Assembly: GCA_038230415.1 (NCBI GenBank) | Contig: JBBRNH010000058.1 | Span: forward strand, 1 to 36,573 | DNA: 36,573 nt | DNA from: JBBRNH01 sp038230415 | Lineage (GTDB): Bacteria > Bacteroidota > Bacteroidia > Cytophagales > Spirosomataceae | Reading direction: 5' to 3' | In this document: positions 1 through 9,848 of the stretch, piece by piece | How positions within the stretch are numbered: the stretch's first letter is position 1 | Layout: every line of letters begins with the position of its first letter | The notes under the pieces: generated by a model | What the model saw: only the letters and a program-made list of their open reading frames with translations | The model's database searches: none | Told to the model about the DNA's origin: nothing | Program-made: the position numbers and the translations under genes

Positions 1-1
1 G

Positions 2-3000
2 ATGGGTTGCCAGGGTACATTAACCTGGAACACGGGCGCAGTGGGTAGCCCGCTGACGGTTAGCACGGCTTCGTTGAGTGCCATAACGCAAACGACAATT
101 CAGAGTTACACGGCTACGTGCAGTTTCGGTGGCATAACGACCTCGGCGGTTGGCACCGTAACGGTGCTGCCGCGTCCGATGGCAACGCTGACTTCGGTGA
201 GCATCTGTCCGGGCGAATCGGCAACGCTGGTAGCCGGTGGTGGTCCTGACTACAACTTCGGCAGCGGTCTGATGGCCGGTAACACGTTGGTGGTGAGTCC
301 TGCCATGACAACGCCTTACACGGTAACGGTAGTCACGAGCGCGGGTTGCACGGCAATGGCAACGGGAACGGTAACGGTTCTGCAAACGCCGAACGTAACG
401 CTCGGTGCATCGCAGTCGGGCAATACACTCGCCAACAACGCAACGGTAGTGGCGGGCAGCACGGTGACACTCTCGGCAACGGGTTGTGCCAACGGCACCT
501 TAGCCTGGAGCGTGATGGGTGCAACGGGTAACACGGCTATCGTGATGCCAACGGCTCCGGTGAACGTCTATTCTGTCACCTGCACAACGGGTGGCCGCTG
601 TACGTCGGTTAGCACATTCACCATCGTAACGGTTACGCCGGTGACTTGCCCAACGCTCACGGTTGTGCCGAACACGTCAACCACGATTTGTGAAGGCGGC
701 AGCGCATTGCTGACGGCAACATCATCGCGGGGTGGAACCATCTCGTGGTTCCTGACCCCAACGGGTGGTACCGCGTTTACGACAACGGCAAGCGGTCAGG
801 CATTGGTGGCTGACTTCACCAACACGCTTACCTACTACGCTCAGGCTGCTGACGGTTGCCCACGGGTGCCGGTAACGGTGATTGTTGAGCGTCAGCCCGC
901 CACACCAACCTGCCCGGAGCGGCTCACGGTGTGTAACGGCAACATCGGTGTAACAACGATTAATCTGATTGAGGCACAGCCACAGATTGTGCTGCCAACG
1001 GGTTATGCCTACGAATGGCACACGGGTCTGGCCCCAACATCGTCGCTGGTGCAAAACCTGACGGCGGTTGGTGCGGGTAAATACTACCTGTTTGTCCGCT
1101 CGCGGTTGGGTTGCTACAGCTTCCCATCTATCCTGACGGTAGAAGGCGTTTCGTGCGAGTGCAAAAACCAGCCGACAATCGCTGTTGGTCCCGGTAAAAG
1201 CGTTTGCGAAGGCGAAACGGTTAGCCTGTCGGCAGTGCTGGGTGGTTCGGCAACGAGCTTAGCCTGGACAACATCCGGCACGGGCGTATTCAGCACCACA
1301 ACGGGCATGATGACGGTTTATACCCCATCGGCAGCCGATGTGCTGGCTGGCTTAGTAACGCTCACGGCCCGCACCAACGATCCTGACGGAACGGGTGTCT
1401 GCGTAGCCGCTACGAGTTCATTGGTCGTGCGGATCAGCCCGCGTCCTGACGCACCGATTGGTGTGGCCTGCGACGATGTGGTCCTTTGCCAGGGCTTCAC
1501 CACGAAATTGGTTGGCTTTGCCCCCGATGCGGTGAAAATCAACTGGTACGATCAGAGCGGTCAGTTCCTCGGCTTCACGGATGCCAAAGGCGGCAAACTC
1601 ACCATCACCCCGATGATGAGCGGTACGGTAACGTACTTCGCCGAAGCCGTCAGCGAAGCCGGTTGCGTGAGCAAAACCCGCACGCCGGTAACGATTGTGG
1701 TGAAGGCTTGTCTGGCCGACCTCGGCGTAGAGAAGCAGGTGACTCCGGGTGGCCCGTATAGAGTTGGTCAGACGATCAGCTACGTAATCAAGGCGTTTAA
1801 CAACGGTCCGATTTCGGCCAGCAACGTAACCGTTATGGACGCGCTGCCTGCTCAGTTGGCCTTCGTGAGTGCCTCGCCAAACGGTGTATACAACGCAGCA
1901 ACCAACGTCTGGACGGTCGGTAATCTGACCACAACCGGCAGCGGTGCTTCGGCCCTGCTGACGATTCAGGCGAAAATCATCGGTACGGGAACGGTTAAGA
2001 ACGTGGCGGTAATCACCGGCAACAACGACGACCCAACCAAGCCGGAGAACAACACCTCGACGGTGACGATTGAGGTGCCGGCCTGCGACGTGATTGTGCC
2101 ACCGCACATTACGTGTACCCTGACGGACATCTGCAAAGGATACAGCACCACGCTTCGCGCTACGGACTGCAAAGGCACGGTGATCTGGTCTGACGGTCAG
2201 ACGGGGGTAACGGTTGATGTTCGTCCGATGATGACCACGACCTACACGGCCACCTGTATCTCCGGTGTCTGCGCCAGTTCGGTGTCAAACCCGATTACGG
2301 TAACGGTATTCGATCCGCAGCCGCCCGTCATCATCGCCAGCGCCAACAGCGTTTGCATTGGTGGCTCGGTGAGCCTGACGGCAACGGGTTGTGTGGGTGG
2401 AACCTACGAGTGGTCAACGGGTGCTAAAACAGCCGTCATCACCGTTAGCCCAACCACGCGCACCAACTACACGGTGAACTGCCTGATTAAGAACTGCCCA
2501 AGCCTGCCCGCTGAGAAAATCATCGAGATTGGCTCTGACCTGCCGAAACCAACGGTAACGTGCAGCTCAACGGTGGTTTGCCCGGGCGAATCGCTCGAAC
2601 TGACGGCCAACTGTGCCACCGGAACCCCACTATGGAGTACGGGTGCCACCACGGCCCGGATCACGGTAACGCCAACGGCGGGTAACAACACGTATTTCGT
2701 AACCTGCAAGAGTGGTGCCTGCACCAGCCCGCAGTCTGACAACTACGTGATTACGATCAAAGCACCGCGTGTGCCAACCGTAACGCCAACCAGCGCAACG
2801 ATCTGCCCCGGCGGCAGCGTAACGCTTACGGCTTCGGGCTGTGCAGACGGTATCGTTGTCTGGAACAACGGCACAACCAGCAATAGCCTGGTGGTACGGC
2901 CAACGGCTACGCAGAGCTACTTTGCTCAGTGTAAATTCCGCACCTGTATCAGCGACCCATCGGCATCTGTACCAGTGGTGGTAACAACGCCCGGAACGCC

Positions 3001-6000
3001 GATTGTTGACCTCCCGACGAAAACCTCGATCTGCTCCGGCGAATCGCTGACGCTGACAGCCTCTGGTTGTGGCGCGGCCTCAACGGTGTGGAGCGACGGT
3101 CAGACCGGAACGAGCATCCGTATCATGCCAACTACCCGCACCGTTTACTCGGCGCAGTGTGTAGCCGGGTCATGCCGCAGCGATGTCTCGAACAAGGTAA
3201 CAATCAACGTGAACACGAACGGAACGGCTCCGACCATTGCGGCCTCTAAAACGGCCATCTGCTCTGGCGAATCCGTAACGCTCACCGCATCGAACTGCCC
3301 AACGGGTGGCACGATTATGTGGAGCGATGGTTCGATGGGTGCTACTCTGGTGGTGATGCCAACAACGGCAACCGCGCCTTACTTCGCCATCTGCAAGCAG
3401 AGCGACAAGTGTGGCTCGCCCAAGTCGAACACCATTGGCTTCTCGGTCACGCCAATCCCAACGCCAACGGTAACGTGCAGCGAAACGGCGGTATGCCCAG
3501 GCGAGAAGGTCACGCTGACGGCCAACAACTGCGCCGGTGTGCCGATGTGGTCAACGGGTGAAACAACGACGATGATTGACGTTCGCCCAACGGTGACGAC
3601 GGCTTACACGGTGACGTGCGTGATTGGTGCCTGCAAATCGGCTGGTTCACAGAACTACACGATTCAGGTTATCAAGATAGCCGCACCGACCATCGCAGCC
3701 TCGAAAACGCTGATTGAAGCCGGTGAGAGCGTATCACTCACGGCAACGGGTTGTACCGAAGGCACTATCCGGTGGTCTAACGGCTCAACGGGGAACGTGA
3801 TTATGGTGCAGCCAACGGCTACGCAGAGCTACTTCGCCAACTGCATTGTCCGTACCTGCCCGGTTGATCCGTCAATCACCATCACGATTGTTGTCAACGG
3901 CGGTTGCGCGGCCAAGGCCGGTGCGCTCCGTACCGATAATCCGGTGGTGTGTGCCAGTGGCGCAACATCGGTCATCCTGACTGCCGTGCCAAACGGGGGT
4001 AAGGTTGTACCGACCGGCTACTCGACACTGTATGTGTTGACGCAAGGCACCGACCTCGTGATTCAGCAGGTAAGTGCCACGCCGAGCTTCTCGGTAGCGG
4101 CCACGCCGGGCGAATACACGCTGCACACGCTGGTGTACAACGCCAACCCGGCTGACCCGAACTTCCTCGACCTGTCGGGTGTGGTGCTGGGAACGACCAA
4201 AGCCGGTGCGGTTCTGAACACCATCAGCTCGAAAGGGCTGTGTGCTGACTTAGACGCAACGGGTGTGAAAGTGAAGGTGAAATCAGTGGCACCGCCGATC
4301 ATCTACGGCAGCCCATCGCAGACGGTATGCCTCGGCACAACGGTCTCGCTCTCGGCGGCAGGATGCGCGGGTGGTACGGTTATCTGGTCAAACGGATTCA
4401 CCGGCAACCCCCTCGTGATTACGGCAGTAACGGCAGACATCTGGGAGATGGCAACCTGCACCATTGATGGTTGCACGAGCAAGCCCTCGGCCAGCTTCGA
4501 CGTAACGGTAATCATTCCGACGGCTCCGACCATCTCGGCCAGCAAACTCAGCGTTTGCCAGCCAGAATCGGTCACGCTGACGGCTACGGGTTGCCGCGCC
4601 GGGTCTGTAGAGTGGTCAACTGGCGCAACGGGGTCAACCATTGTGGTTACGCCAACGGCTTCGGCCAACACCTACAAAGCACGGTGTGTGGTACCGGGAT
4701 GCCCAAGCGAGTTCTCGCCAAGCACGACCATCGCCGTTGGGCCGCCAAACGCACCAACAGCCGGTATCGTGTCGGGAACGGCAACGGTCAGCAGCACAAC
4801 GGTCTGCTTCGGTGCAGCCGTACAGTTAGTAGCAACGGGTTGCCCAACGGGTAACTACGTCACGTGGTCGAACAACTCGGTTGGCAATACCATCACGGTG
4901 ACACCGGCCACGAGCGACACCTACACGGCGCGTTGCTGCTCGTCTGACAACTGCAAGAGCGCACCATCGCAGGTACTGTATGTAACGGTGCGGCCAAAAG
5001 TGGCCCAGCCGAAAACCAAAGACCTGAGCAATGTATGTCCGATTATCACGGTTGACCTGACAATGGGTGTCACCGGCGCGGCTTCGGCAGGCGGTATGTT
5101 CGAGTTCTACACGAGCAGCACCCTTGACCCCGCCACGAAGGTGAGCAACCCGAACGCGGTTGGCAAAGGAGTCTTCTATGTGGTTGAGAAATCAGCCGCC
5201 GGATGCTACAGCCTGCCCGCTACGATCAACGTGAACATCACCGATTGCAGCGGCACACCAACGCCATGCAACACCAACCCGGCTACGGCAAACGCGGGCG
5301 CAGACAACAACATCTGCGCGGCTAAAACCTACAAACTGGCGGGTGCTATCGGTGGCGGAGCCGTAACCGGCAAATGGACAACGAGCGGAACGGGTTCATT
5401 CTCTGACCCCTTTGCTTTAGACGCAACCTACTCAGCATCAGAAGCCGACGTACTGGCGGGCAAGGTGGTACTGACCCTCACGGGCAGTACCAACAACCCG
5501 GCCTGCCCAACGAAGGCCGATGACCTGACACTGACGATTGGTGGGGTTGCGCCAACCCCGACCATTACGCCTAAAGGTTCTCTGATTGTGTGCGCCGGTG
5601 GTTCAGTAATGCTGACGGCCTCAGAAGCCGCCAGCTACCTCTGGAGCACCAAAGCCACCACCCGGACGATCTCGGTAACGGCATCGGGTGTTTATTCGGT
5701 GCAGACCATGAACGGCCAGGGCTGCTCATCGCTGCCATCGGCCAGCGTCACCGTTACGGTGGGTGCGCCGATTGCCGCGCCGATTGTGACTACTCTGCGG
5801 AACATCTGCCCCGAAACGAAGGTTGACCTGACCCGCGCTCCGGTGGTAACGACCCTGCCCGACGGCAGCACCTACGAGTATTATGTGGATGCCGCCCTGA
5901 AGTTTATCGTAACGACCCCGAAAGAGGTGTGTGCCGATGAATACTACGTGGTTGTCCGTACCCGCGAAGGTTGCCTGAGCGACCCGGCCAAAGTGATCGT

Positions 6001-8647
6001 GAAAACGTTCTACTGCCCGGCTGATCTGGATCGTGCCGACGTAGCCATCACCAAAACGGCCAGTAAATCGGCAGTAGAACGGGGTGAGGCTGTAACGTAC
6101 ACCGTGACGGTGACCAACAATGGCCCCGACGTAGCCAAGAACGTGGAGGTGCGCGATATTCTGCCCGCAGGATTAGACATTCAGATTGGCTCAACGCCCC
6201 TGAATTTCGACCTGAAAAACGGCGTGATTACCAAGAGCATCTACAGCCTGTCGGTCAATCAGTCGGTAACGATCACCTACTCGGCCAAGCTCACGCAGCC
6301 GGGAACCGTGACCAACACGGCGCAGATTGCCTACTCGGATATTGTTGACCCCAACACGGCCAACAATAAAGCCAGCGCAACGGTCACCAACACCTCGACC
6401 AACAAACCGGGTATGATTGGTATTGCCAAGAATGTGTTGACGACCCTGAACAACGACGGCACCTTTACCGCTTCGTTCCAGTTCCGGTTGACCAACTATG
6501 GCGACACGAAGCTGACCAACGTACAGGTAATGGACGATCTGACCACCGTGTTCGGGTCGCATACCATCACCAGCGTATCGGTGCAGCAGGCAGTTGGCGG
6601 CACGGGTTATTCACTTGCTCCCAGCGCGGCTTATACCGGCACGGGCAGCAACATGAACCTGCTCGACGCAGCCAACAGCTCGATCAATGCGGGTTCGACG
6701 GGTTTGCTGGCACTGACGGTAAACGGTATGCTAAACCCAGCCGATGCCAGCCGTGCCTTCAGCAACTCGGCCATGGCCTCGGCCCTGAGCGGAACGGCCA
6801 CCACGCAGGATGCCTCGGTAGCCGGTGCTGATGCCGACCCCGATGGTGACATGAATCCAACCAACAACGCCGGGCCAACCAACTTTACCCTCGCGCAGCC
6901 ACAGGCCGTGCCGGGTATCGGGGTAGCACTGGCCGCGAAATCGGTGGAGAAGCAGAACGATGGCACCGTAATGGTAGTGTATGAAGCAACGGTGAAGAAC
7001 TTCGGTGATAAACCGCTCAACGACGTGCAACTGACGGACGACCTGACGAAGACGTTTACCACTCCCGCTACCTTCTCGGTAGCAGGCACGGCCAGCAGCA
7101 GCTTCTCGGTTAACCCGGCCTTCAACGGCGGCAGCCTCAGCACCCTCCTCGGCATGGGCAACAGCCTTGCCGCCGGAGCCACCGCAACGGTGAGCGTAAC
7201 GGTGATTGTAACGCCAAACGGAGCCACCGGGCCGTTTTACAACAGCGTTATCGCGCTGGGAACGCCACAGGGAACCTCGGTTGTGTTGCAGGATGTCTCG
7301 AACACGGGTTACGACCCAACACCGGCGGGCGAAACCCCAACGGCGGTTCGCTTCGACCTGCCCAACGCCCTGCTTGGGGTAGCGAAACTCGTCGGTGCGC
7401 CGATGTCGGTATCGGGCATGGATGGTCAGTTTGATATTCCGTACACGATCTCGGTAACGAACTTCGGCACGGAAGACCTGACGAACCTCCAGGTGATGGA
7501 TGATCTCTCGGCAGCCTTCAACGGCGCGGGTATCGTCAGCACAACGCTCGCGGTGCAAACCAGCAGCACCGCGCTCACGGCCAACCCAACCTACACGGGT
7601 CAGGGTATGGTAACGAACCTGCTGTCTGGCACGGCCAACACCCTGGCAAAAGGGCAAACGGCTACGCTGAGCTTCACGGTGCGGGTAGACGTAAGTTCGG
7701 CCAGCAGCGTTACGTTCAACAACACGGCAATCGCAACGGCGCAGGCCGGCACGGCGGTAACGTCAGATACGTCAACGTCGGGCACCAACCCCGATCCGAC
7801 CAACACGCTTGACCCACGCCTGAGCAACGACCCCACGCCGGTGACGCTCAACAACGCCAGTGCCGTGCCGTTTATCGGTCTGGCAATGACGGTGAAGGAC
7901 ACCGTGCGGCAGGCCGATGGCAGCTACAACGTGACCTACAAGATTGTGGTGAAAAACTACGCGGGTATCATGCTCGGTAACGTAGCGTTAAGCGACAGTC
8001 TGGCCGGGGTCTTCCGCGATCAGGACGGCGCGAGCTTCAAAATTGTCAGCACCCAGGTGATTGGCAATGGCAGCGGTTTGAAAGTGAACCCCGACTTCAA
8101 CGGCAGCACCGATTCGCGGCTGACGTTGCCCACGAGTTCATTGGCCGCCGGACGGGTGGACACGCTTTATATGACGATAAACGTGACCACAACGGGTATG
8201 AAAGAAACGTTCCTGAACTCGGCAGTGGCTACGGCAATGGCGGGTACGACGAAGGTCTCCGACATCTCGACCAACGGCATCAACCCGGACCTGAACGGCA
8301 ACCGCAACCCGACCGACTCGAACGAAAGTGAGGCAACGCCACTGACGCTGCTCTTGGGCGAACTCAATGTGTTTATCCCGGAAGGCTTCTCGCCAAACGG
8401 TGATAACATCAACGACCGCTTCGTGATTCGCGGGGCGCAGACGCAAACGGTCAGCATGGAGGTTTACAACCGCTGGGGATTGGTCGTCTATAAAAACGAC
8501 GACTACAAGAACGACTGGGACGGTACGGCCAATACGGGTATGAGCGTGGGTGCCAGCACCACCGGCCTGCCCGAAGGAACGTACTTCTACCGCGTGAAAC
8601 TCAGCGACGGTAAGGTATATGTACGCTACATGACAATTAACCGATAG
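2..8647 (+). CDS. Giant Ig-like/DUF11 repeat adhesin with T9SS type B C-terminal domain (5'-partial)
   Basis: This is the 3' part of a very large secreted surface protein; the frame is open to the window edge, so the ATG at base 2 is probably not the true start and no signal peptide is seen. Numbering from that ATG, residues 1-570 and 700-2010 hold about 20 Ig-like modules of roughly 70-90 residues. Many share a pattern of IC-x-GES-x-TLTA, then a GC, W-S-x-G, a V-x-PT strand, and paired cysteines. Two DUF11-type modules lie near 572-696 and 2012-2130. Four longer tandem modules fill 2137-2786. Residues 2787-2881 are a CHU_C/gliding-motility C-terminal domain: FIPEGFSPNGDNINDRF, then YNRWG, W-D-G-T, LPEGTYFY and a basic end. 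That domain is the known T9SS type B sorting signal, so export and cell-surface attachment or release is expected. The ligand is unknown. A PorP/SprF-like gene follows, as is usual for this class. Confidence 0.93.
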   Translation: MGCQGTLTWNTGAVGSPLTVSTASLSAITQTTIQSYTATCSFGGITTSAVGTVTVLPRPMATLTSVSICPGESATLVAGGGPDYNFGSGLMAGNTLVVSPAMTTPYTVTVVTSAGCTAMATGTVTVLQTPNVTLGASQSGNTLANNATVVAGSTVTLSATGCANGTLAWSVMGATGNTAIVMPTAPVNVYSVTCTTGGRCTSVSTFTIVTVTPVTCPTLTVVPNTSTTICEGGSALLTATSSRGGTISWFLTPTGGTAFTTTASGQALVADFTNTLTYYAQAADGCPRVPVTVIVERQPATPTCPERLTVCNGNIGVTTINLIEAQPQIVLPTGYAYEWHTGLAPTSSLVQNLTAVGAGKYYLFVRSRLGCYSFPSILTVEGVSCECKNQPTIAVGPGKSVCEGETVSLSAVLGGSATSLAWTTSGTGVFSTTTGMMTVYTPSAADVLAGLVTLTARTNDPDGTGVCVAATSSLVVRISPRPDAPIGVACDDVVLCQGFTTKLVGFAPDAVKINWYDQSGQFLGFTDAKGGKLTITPMMSGTVTYFAEAVSEAGCVSKTRTPVTIVVKACLADLGVEKQVTPGGPYRVGQTISYVIKAFNNGPISASNVTVMDALPAQLAFVSASPNGVYNAATNVWTVGNLTTTGSGASALLTIQAKIIGTGTVKNVAVITGNNDDPTKPENNTSTVTIEVPACDVIVPPHITCTLTDICKGYSTTLRATDCKGTVIWSDGQTGVTVDVRPMMTTTYTATCISGVCASSVSNPITVTVFDPQPPVIIASANSVCIGGSVSLTATGCVGGTYEWSTGAKTAVITVSPTTRTNYTVNCLIKNCPSLPAEKIIEIGSDLPKPTVTCSSTVVCPGESLELTANCATGTPLWSTGATTARITVTPTAGNNTYFVTCKSGACTSPQSDNYVITIKAPRVPTVTPTSATICPGGSVTLTASGCADGIVVWNNGTTSNSLVVRPTATQSYFAQCKFRTCISDPSASVPVVVTTPGTPIVDLPTKTSICSGESLTLTASGCGAASTVWSDGQTGTSIRIMPTTRTVYSAQCVAGSCRSDVSNKVTINVNTNGTAPTIAASKTAICSGESVTLTASNCPTGGTIMWSDGSMGATLVVMPTTATAPYFAICKQSDKCGSPKSNTIGFSVTPIPTPTVTCSETAVCPGEKVTLTANNCAGVPMWSTGETTTMIDVRPTVTTAYTVTCVIGACKSAGSQNYTIQVIKIAAPTIAASKTLIEAGESVSLTATGCTEGTIRWSNGSTGNVIMVQPTATQSYFANCIVRTCPVDPSITITIVVNGGCAAKAGALRTDNPVVCASGATSVILTAVPNGGKVVPTGYSTLYVLTQGTDLVIQQVSATPSFSVAATPGEYTLHTLVYNANPADPNFLDLSGVVLGTTKAGAVLNTISSKGLCADLDATGVKVKVKSVAPPIIYGSPSQTVCLGTTVSLSAAGCAGGTVIWSNGFTGNPLVITAVTADIWEMATCTIDGCTSKPSASFDVTVIIPTAPTISASKLSVCQPESVTLTATGCRAGSVEWSTGATGSTIVVTPTASANTYKARCVVPGCPSEFSPSTTIAVGPPNAPTAGIVSGTATVSSTTVCFGAAVQLVATGCPTGNYVTWSNNSVGNTITVTPATSDTYTARCCSSDNCKSAPSQVLYVTVRPKVAQPKTKDLSNVCPIITVDLTMGVTGAASAGGMFEFYTSSTLDPATKVSNPNAVGKGVFYVVEKSAAGCYSLPATINVNITDCSGTPTPCNTNPATANAGADNNICAAKTYKLAGAIGGGAVTGKWTTSGTGSFSDPFALDATYSASEADVLAGKVVLTLTGSTNNPACPTKADDLTLTIGGVAPTPTITPKGSLIVCAGGSVMLTASEAASYLWSTKATTRTISVTASGVYSVQTMNGQGCSSLPSASVTVTVGAPIAAPIVTTLRNICPETKVDLTRAPVVTTLPDGSTYEYYVDAALKFIVTTPKEVCADEYYVVVRTREGCLSDPAKVIVKTFYCPADLDRADVAITKTASKSAVERGEAVTYTVTVTNNGPDVAKNVEVRDILPAGLDIQIGSTPLNFDLKNGVITKSIYSLSVNQSVTITYSAKLTQPGTVTNTAQIAYSDIVDPNTANNKASATVTNTSTNKPGMIGIAKNVLTTLNNDGTFTASFQFRLTNYGDTKLTNVQVMDDLTTVFGSHTITSVSVQQAVGGTGYSLAPSAAYTGTGSNMNLLDAANSSINAGSTGLLALTVNGMLNPADASRAFSNSAMASALSGTATTQDASVAGADADPDGDMNPTNNAGPTNFTLAQPQAVPGIGVALAAKSVEKQNDGTVMVVYEATVKNFGDKPLNDVQLTDDLTKTFTTPATFSVAGTASSSFSVNPAFNGGSLSTLLGMGNSLAAGATATVSVTVIVTPNGATGPFYNSVIALGTPQGTSVVLQDVSNTGYDPTPAGETPTAVRFDLPNALLGVAKLVGAPMSVSGMDGQFDIPYTISVTNFGTEDLTNLQVMDDLSAAFNGAGIVSTTLAVQTSSTALTANPTYTGQGMVTNLLSGTANTLAKGQTATLSFTVRVDVSSASSVTFNNTAIATAQAGTAVTSDTSTSGTNPDPTNTLDPRLSNDPTPVTLNNASAVPFIGLAMTVKDTVRQADGSYNVTYKIVVKNYAGIMLGNVALSDSLAGVFRDQDGASFKIVSTQVIGNGSGLKVNPDFNGSTDSRLTLPTSSLAAGRVDTLYMTINVTTTGMKETFLNSAVATAMAGTTKVSDISTNGINPDLNGNRNPTDSNESEATPLTLLLGELNVFIPEGFSPNGDNINDRFVIRGAQTQTVSMEVYNRWGLVVYKNDDYKNDWDGTANTGMSVGASTTGLPEGTYFYRVKLSDGKVYVRYMTINR
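6410..8359 (+). repeat. Four tandem ~155-165-residue modules inside the adhesin
   Basis: Four homologous modules begin at window residues 2137, 2304, 2457 and 2623 of the adhesin, with spacings of 167, 153, 166 and 164 residues. Each opens with (I/V)G-(I/V/L)-A-x-x-V, continues with a T-N-x-G-D/T strand, a (V-M-D-D-L/T-D-D-L)-x-x-x-F segment, an N-P-x-(F/Y)-x-G segment, a (S/T)-L-x-x-G-x-x-(G/A/D) strand, an N-(S/T)-A strand, and an acidic D-x-(S/T)-x-x-G-x-(D/N)-P-D/T linker. The acidic linkers could bind calcium, which is inference. They resemble DUF11-type domains but carry a longer insert. The copies have diverged at the DNA level, so this is an old duplication and not a recent array. Confidence 0.8.
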
Positions 8648-8662
8648 TGGTTCGCTGTTTTT

Positions 8663-8725
8663 GGTTCGATGTTTGATAGTAAATCGTGGTGTGCAAACAC
8701 GATAGGAACAATCAAACATCGAACC
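8663..8725. repeat. Nested perfect inverted repeat between adhesin and porP-like gene
   Basis: A perfect 15-bp inverted repeat (GGTTCGATGTTTGAT at 8663-8677, its complement at 8711-8725) encloses a second 6-bp inverted repeat (ATCGTG at 8683-8688, CACGAT at 8698-8703). It starts 15 bp after the adhesin stop codon and ends 26 bp before the likely PorP start. There is no T-run, so it is not a classical intrinsic terminator. It may be a processing or stability element that sets different expression of the two genes, or a small repetitive element. Confidence 0.75.
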
Positions 8726-8751
8726 TCAAACAGTCAATAACCTTCAGCACG

Positions 8752-9738
8752 ATGAACAAGCATTATTCTCATTCTCTCAAGCTATGGGCAGCCGGGCTGC
8801 TCCTGACTCTCGGAGTCGGTAAAAGCACACACGTTCAGGCGCAGCAGGATAAAATGTACTCGCAGTACATGTTTAACATGATGGCCCTGAACCCGGCCTA
8901 CGCCGGTAGCCGCGACGTTTTAAGCGCAACGGCCCTGTATCGCTCGCAGTGGGTTGGTCTGGAAGGCGCACCGCAAACGGCTACGTTTACGATGGATATG
9001 CCCCTCAACCGCGAACGGGTTGGTATCGGCCTCCAGCTGTATAACGACCGCATTGGTCTTTACAACGAAACGGGCGCGTTTTTCTCCTACGCTTTCCGCA
9101 TCAAACTCGGCCAACGCTCCACGCTGGCACTCGGTTTGCAGGCGGGGGTGCTGGGCCTGAAAGCCAACCTGACCGATGCCCGCTTGGTACCGGCGGGGGT
9201 GTCGGCAGACCCGGCCTTCGCCCAGAATATCAACAAGTTGCTGCCCAACGTCGGAACCGGAATTTACGTCAGTAACGACAAGTCGTATTTCAGCATCTCG
9301 GTGCCGAAACTGTTGAAAAACCGCCTGACCGACTATGATTCCGGCACAAACCGGGCCGTGGAACGTCGGCACGCCTACGCAGCCGCCGGGTTCGTGATTC
9401 CGCTGGGGCCGTCGTTGAAACTGAAGCCCTCGATGTTGGTGAAGTATGCCGAAGGGTCACCCTTAGCGTTCGACGGCAACCTGAACCTGTGGATCAACGA
9501 CCGCGTGGCGATTGGCACCTCGTTCCGCAAGAACCAGTTTTACTCGTTCACCAATTACTCGAACGACGCGATTGTGGGCCTGATCGAACTGCAACTCAGC
9601 GACCAGATGCGGTTGGGTTATGCCTTTGACCGGACGCTGAACCGGCTGGGGTTGGTTGCACCGAACTCGCACGAGATTATGCTGCGCTACGAATTTGGGT
9701 TTGGCAAGAGCAAGATTCTGACCCCGCGTTATTTCTAA
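8752..9738 (+). CDS. PorP/SprF family type IX secretion outer-membrane protein
   Basis: The protein is 328 residues from the chosen start and belongs to the PorP/SprF family, outer-membrane beta-barrel proteins that accompany the type IX secretion system and type B sorted substrates. Residues 1-31 form a signal peptide (hydrophobic LWAAGLLLTLGVG, cleavage near HVQAQ). The family hallmark follows at once: YSQYMFNMMALNPAYAGSRD, then RSQWVGLEGAPQT and MDMPL, and the protein ends in amphipathic strands with a terminal aromatic residue. An upstream in-frame ATG at 8686 lies inside the inverted repeat and would spoil the signal peptide, so 8752 is preferred. The adhesin with the type B sorting domain lies directly upstream on the same strand, so this is probably its dedicated partner in anchoring or secretion. 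The gene ends at a strong terminator. Confidence 0.93.
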   Translation: MNKHYSHSLKLWAAGLLLTLGVGKSTHVQAQQDKMYSQYMFNMMALNPAYAGSRDVLSATALYRSQWVGLEGAPQTATFTMDMPLNRERVGIGLQLYNDRIGLYNETGAFFSYAFRIKLGQRSTLALGLQAGVLGLKANLTDARLVPAGVSADPAFAQNINKLLPNVGTGIYVSNDKSYFSISVPKLLKNRLTDYDSGTNRAVERRHAYAAAGFVIPLGPSLKLKPSMLVKYAEGSPLAFDGNLNLWINDRVAIGTSFRKNQFYSFTNYSNDAIVGLIELQLSDQMRLGYAFDRTLNRLGLVAPNSHEIMLRYEFGFGKSKILTPRYF

Positions 9739-9761
9739 CAATACGGGTTAATCAGTACTAC

Positions 9762-9806
9762 AAATCGGGGAATCAGTCGGGTCAAACCGGGTTGATTCCC
9801 CGATTT
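9762..9806 (+). terminator. Intrinsic terminator after the porP-like gene
   Basis: A perfect 14-bp stem (9762-9775 with 9793-9806) closes a 17-base loop and runs directly into a T-run (9804-9809). It lies 23 bp after the PorP stop and ends the adhesin/PorP transcription unit. A possible TTG start for the next gene at 9792 sits in this structure, which argues against that start. Confidence 0.9.
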
Positions 9807-9822
9807 TTTGTTTCCATAAATC

Positions 9823-9830
9823 TATCTTTG
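9823..9830 (+). promoter_or_regulatory. Bacteroidota -7 box upstream of the Rpn-type nuclease gene
   Basis: TATCTTTG is an exact match to the Bacteroidota sigma-70 -7 consensus TAnnTTTG. It lies 18 bp before the chosen ATG (9849) and just after the preceding terminator, so a short leader is expected. No convincing -33 TTG was found at the usual spacing. Confidence 0.5.
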
Positions 9831-9848
9831 TGTAAAACGGGAACGATA

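Noticed and set aside
2..4. ATG at base 2 as the start of the adhesin.
   Set aside because: It falls in the middle of an Ig-like module, no signal peptide follows, and the frame is open to the window edge, so the gene begins outside.
2..8359. Direct-repeat array resembling CRISPR or a satellite.
   Set aside because: The periodicity is at protein level (70-90 residues, Ig modules); DNA copies are diverged and there are no uniform short repeats and spacers.
20..8719. Many long reading frames on the other strand and in other frames across the adhesin, including minus-strand frames of 229 and 308 codons (1418-2107 and 6731-7657).
   Set aside because: They mirror the repetitive, GC-biased codons of the real gene, encode arginine- and histidine-rich nonsense with no domains, and the plus-strand frame is continuous with clear domains.
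9792..9848. TTG at 9792 as start of the Rpn nuclease.
   Set aside because: It lies within a strong terminator hairpin and upstream of the best -7 box; family similarity begins at the ATG at 9849.
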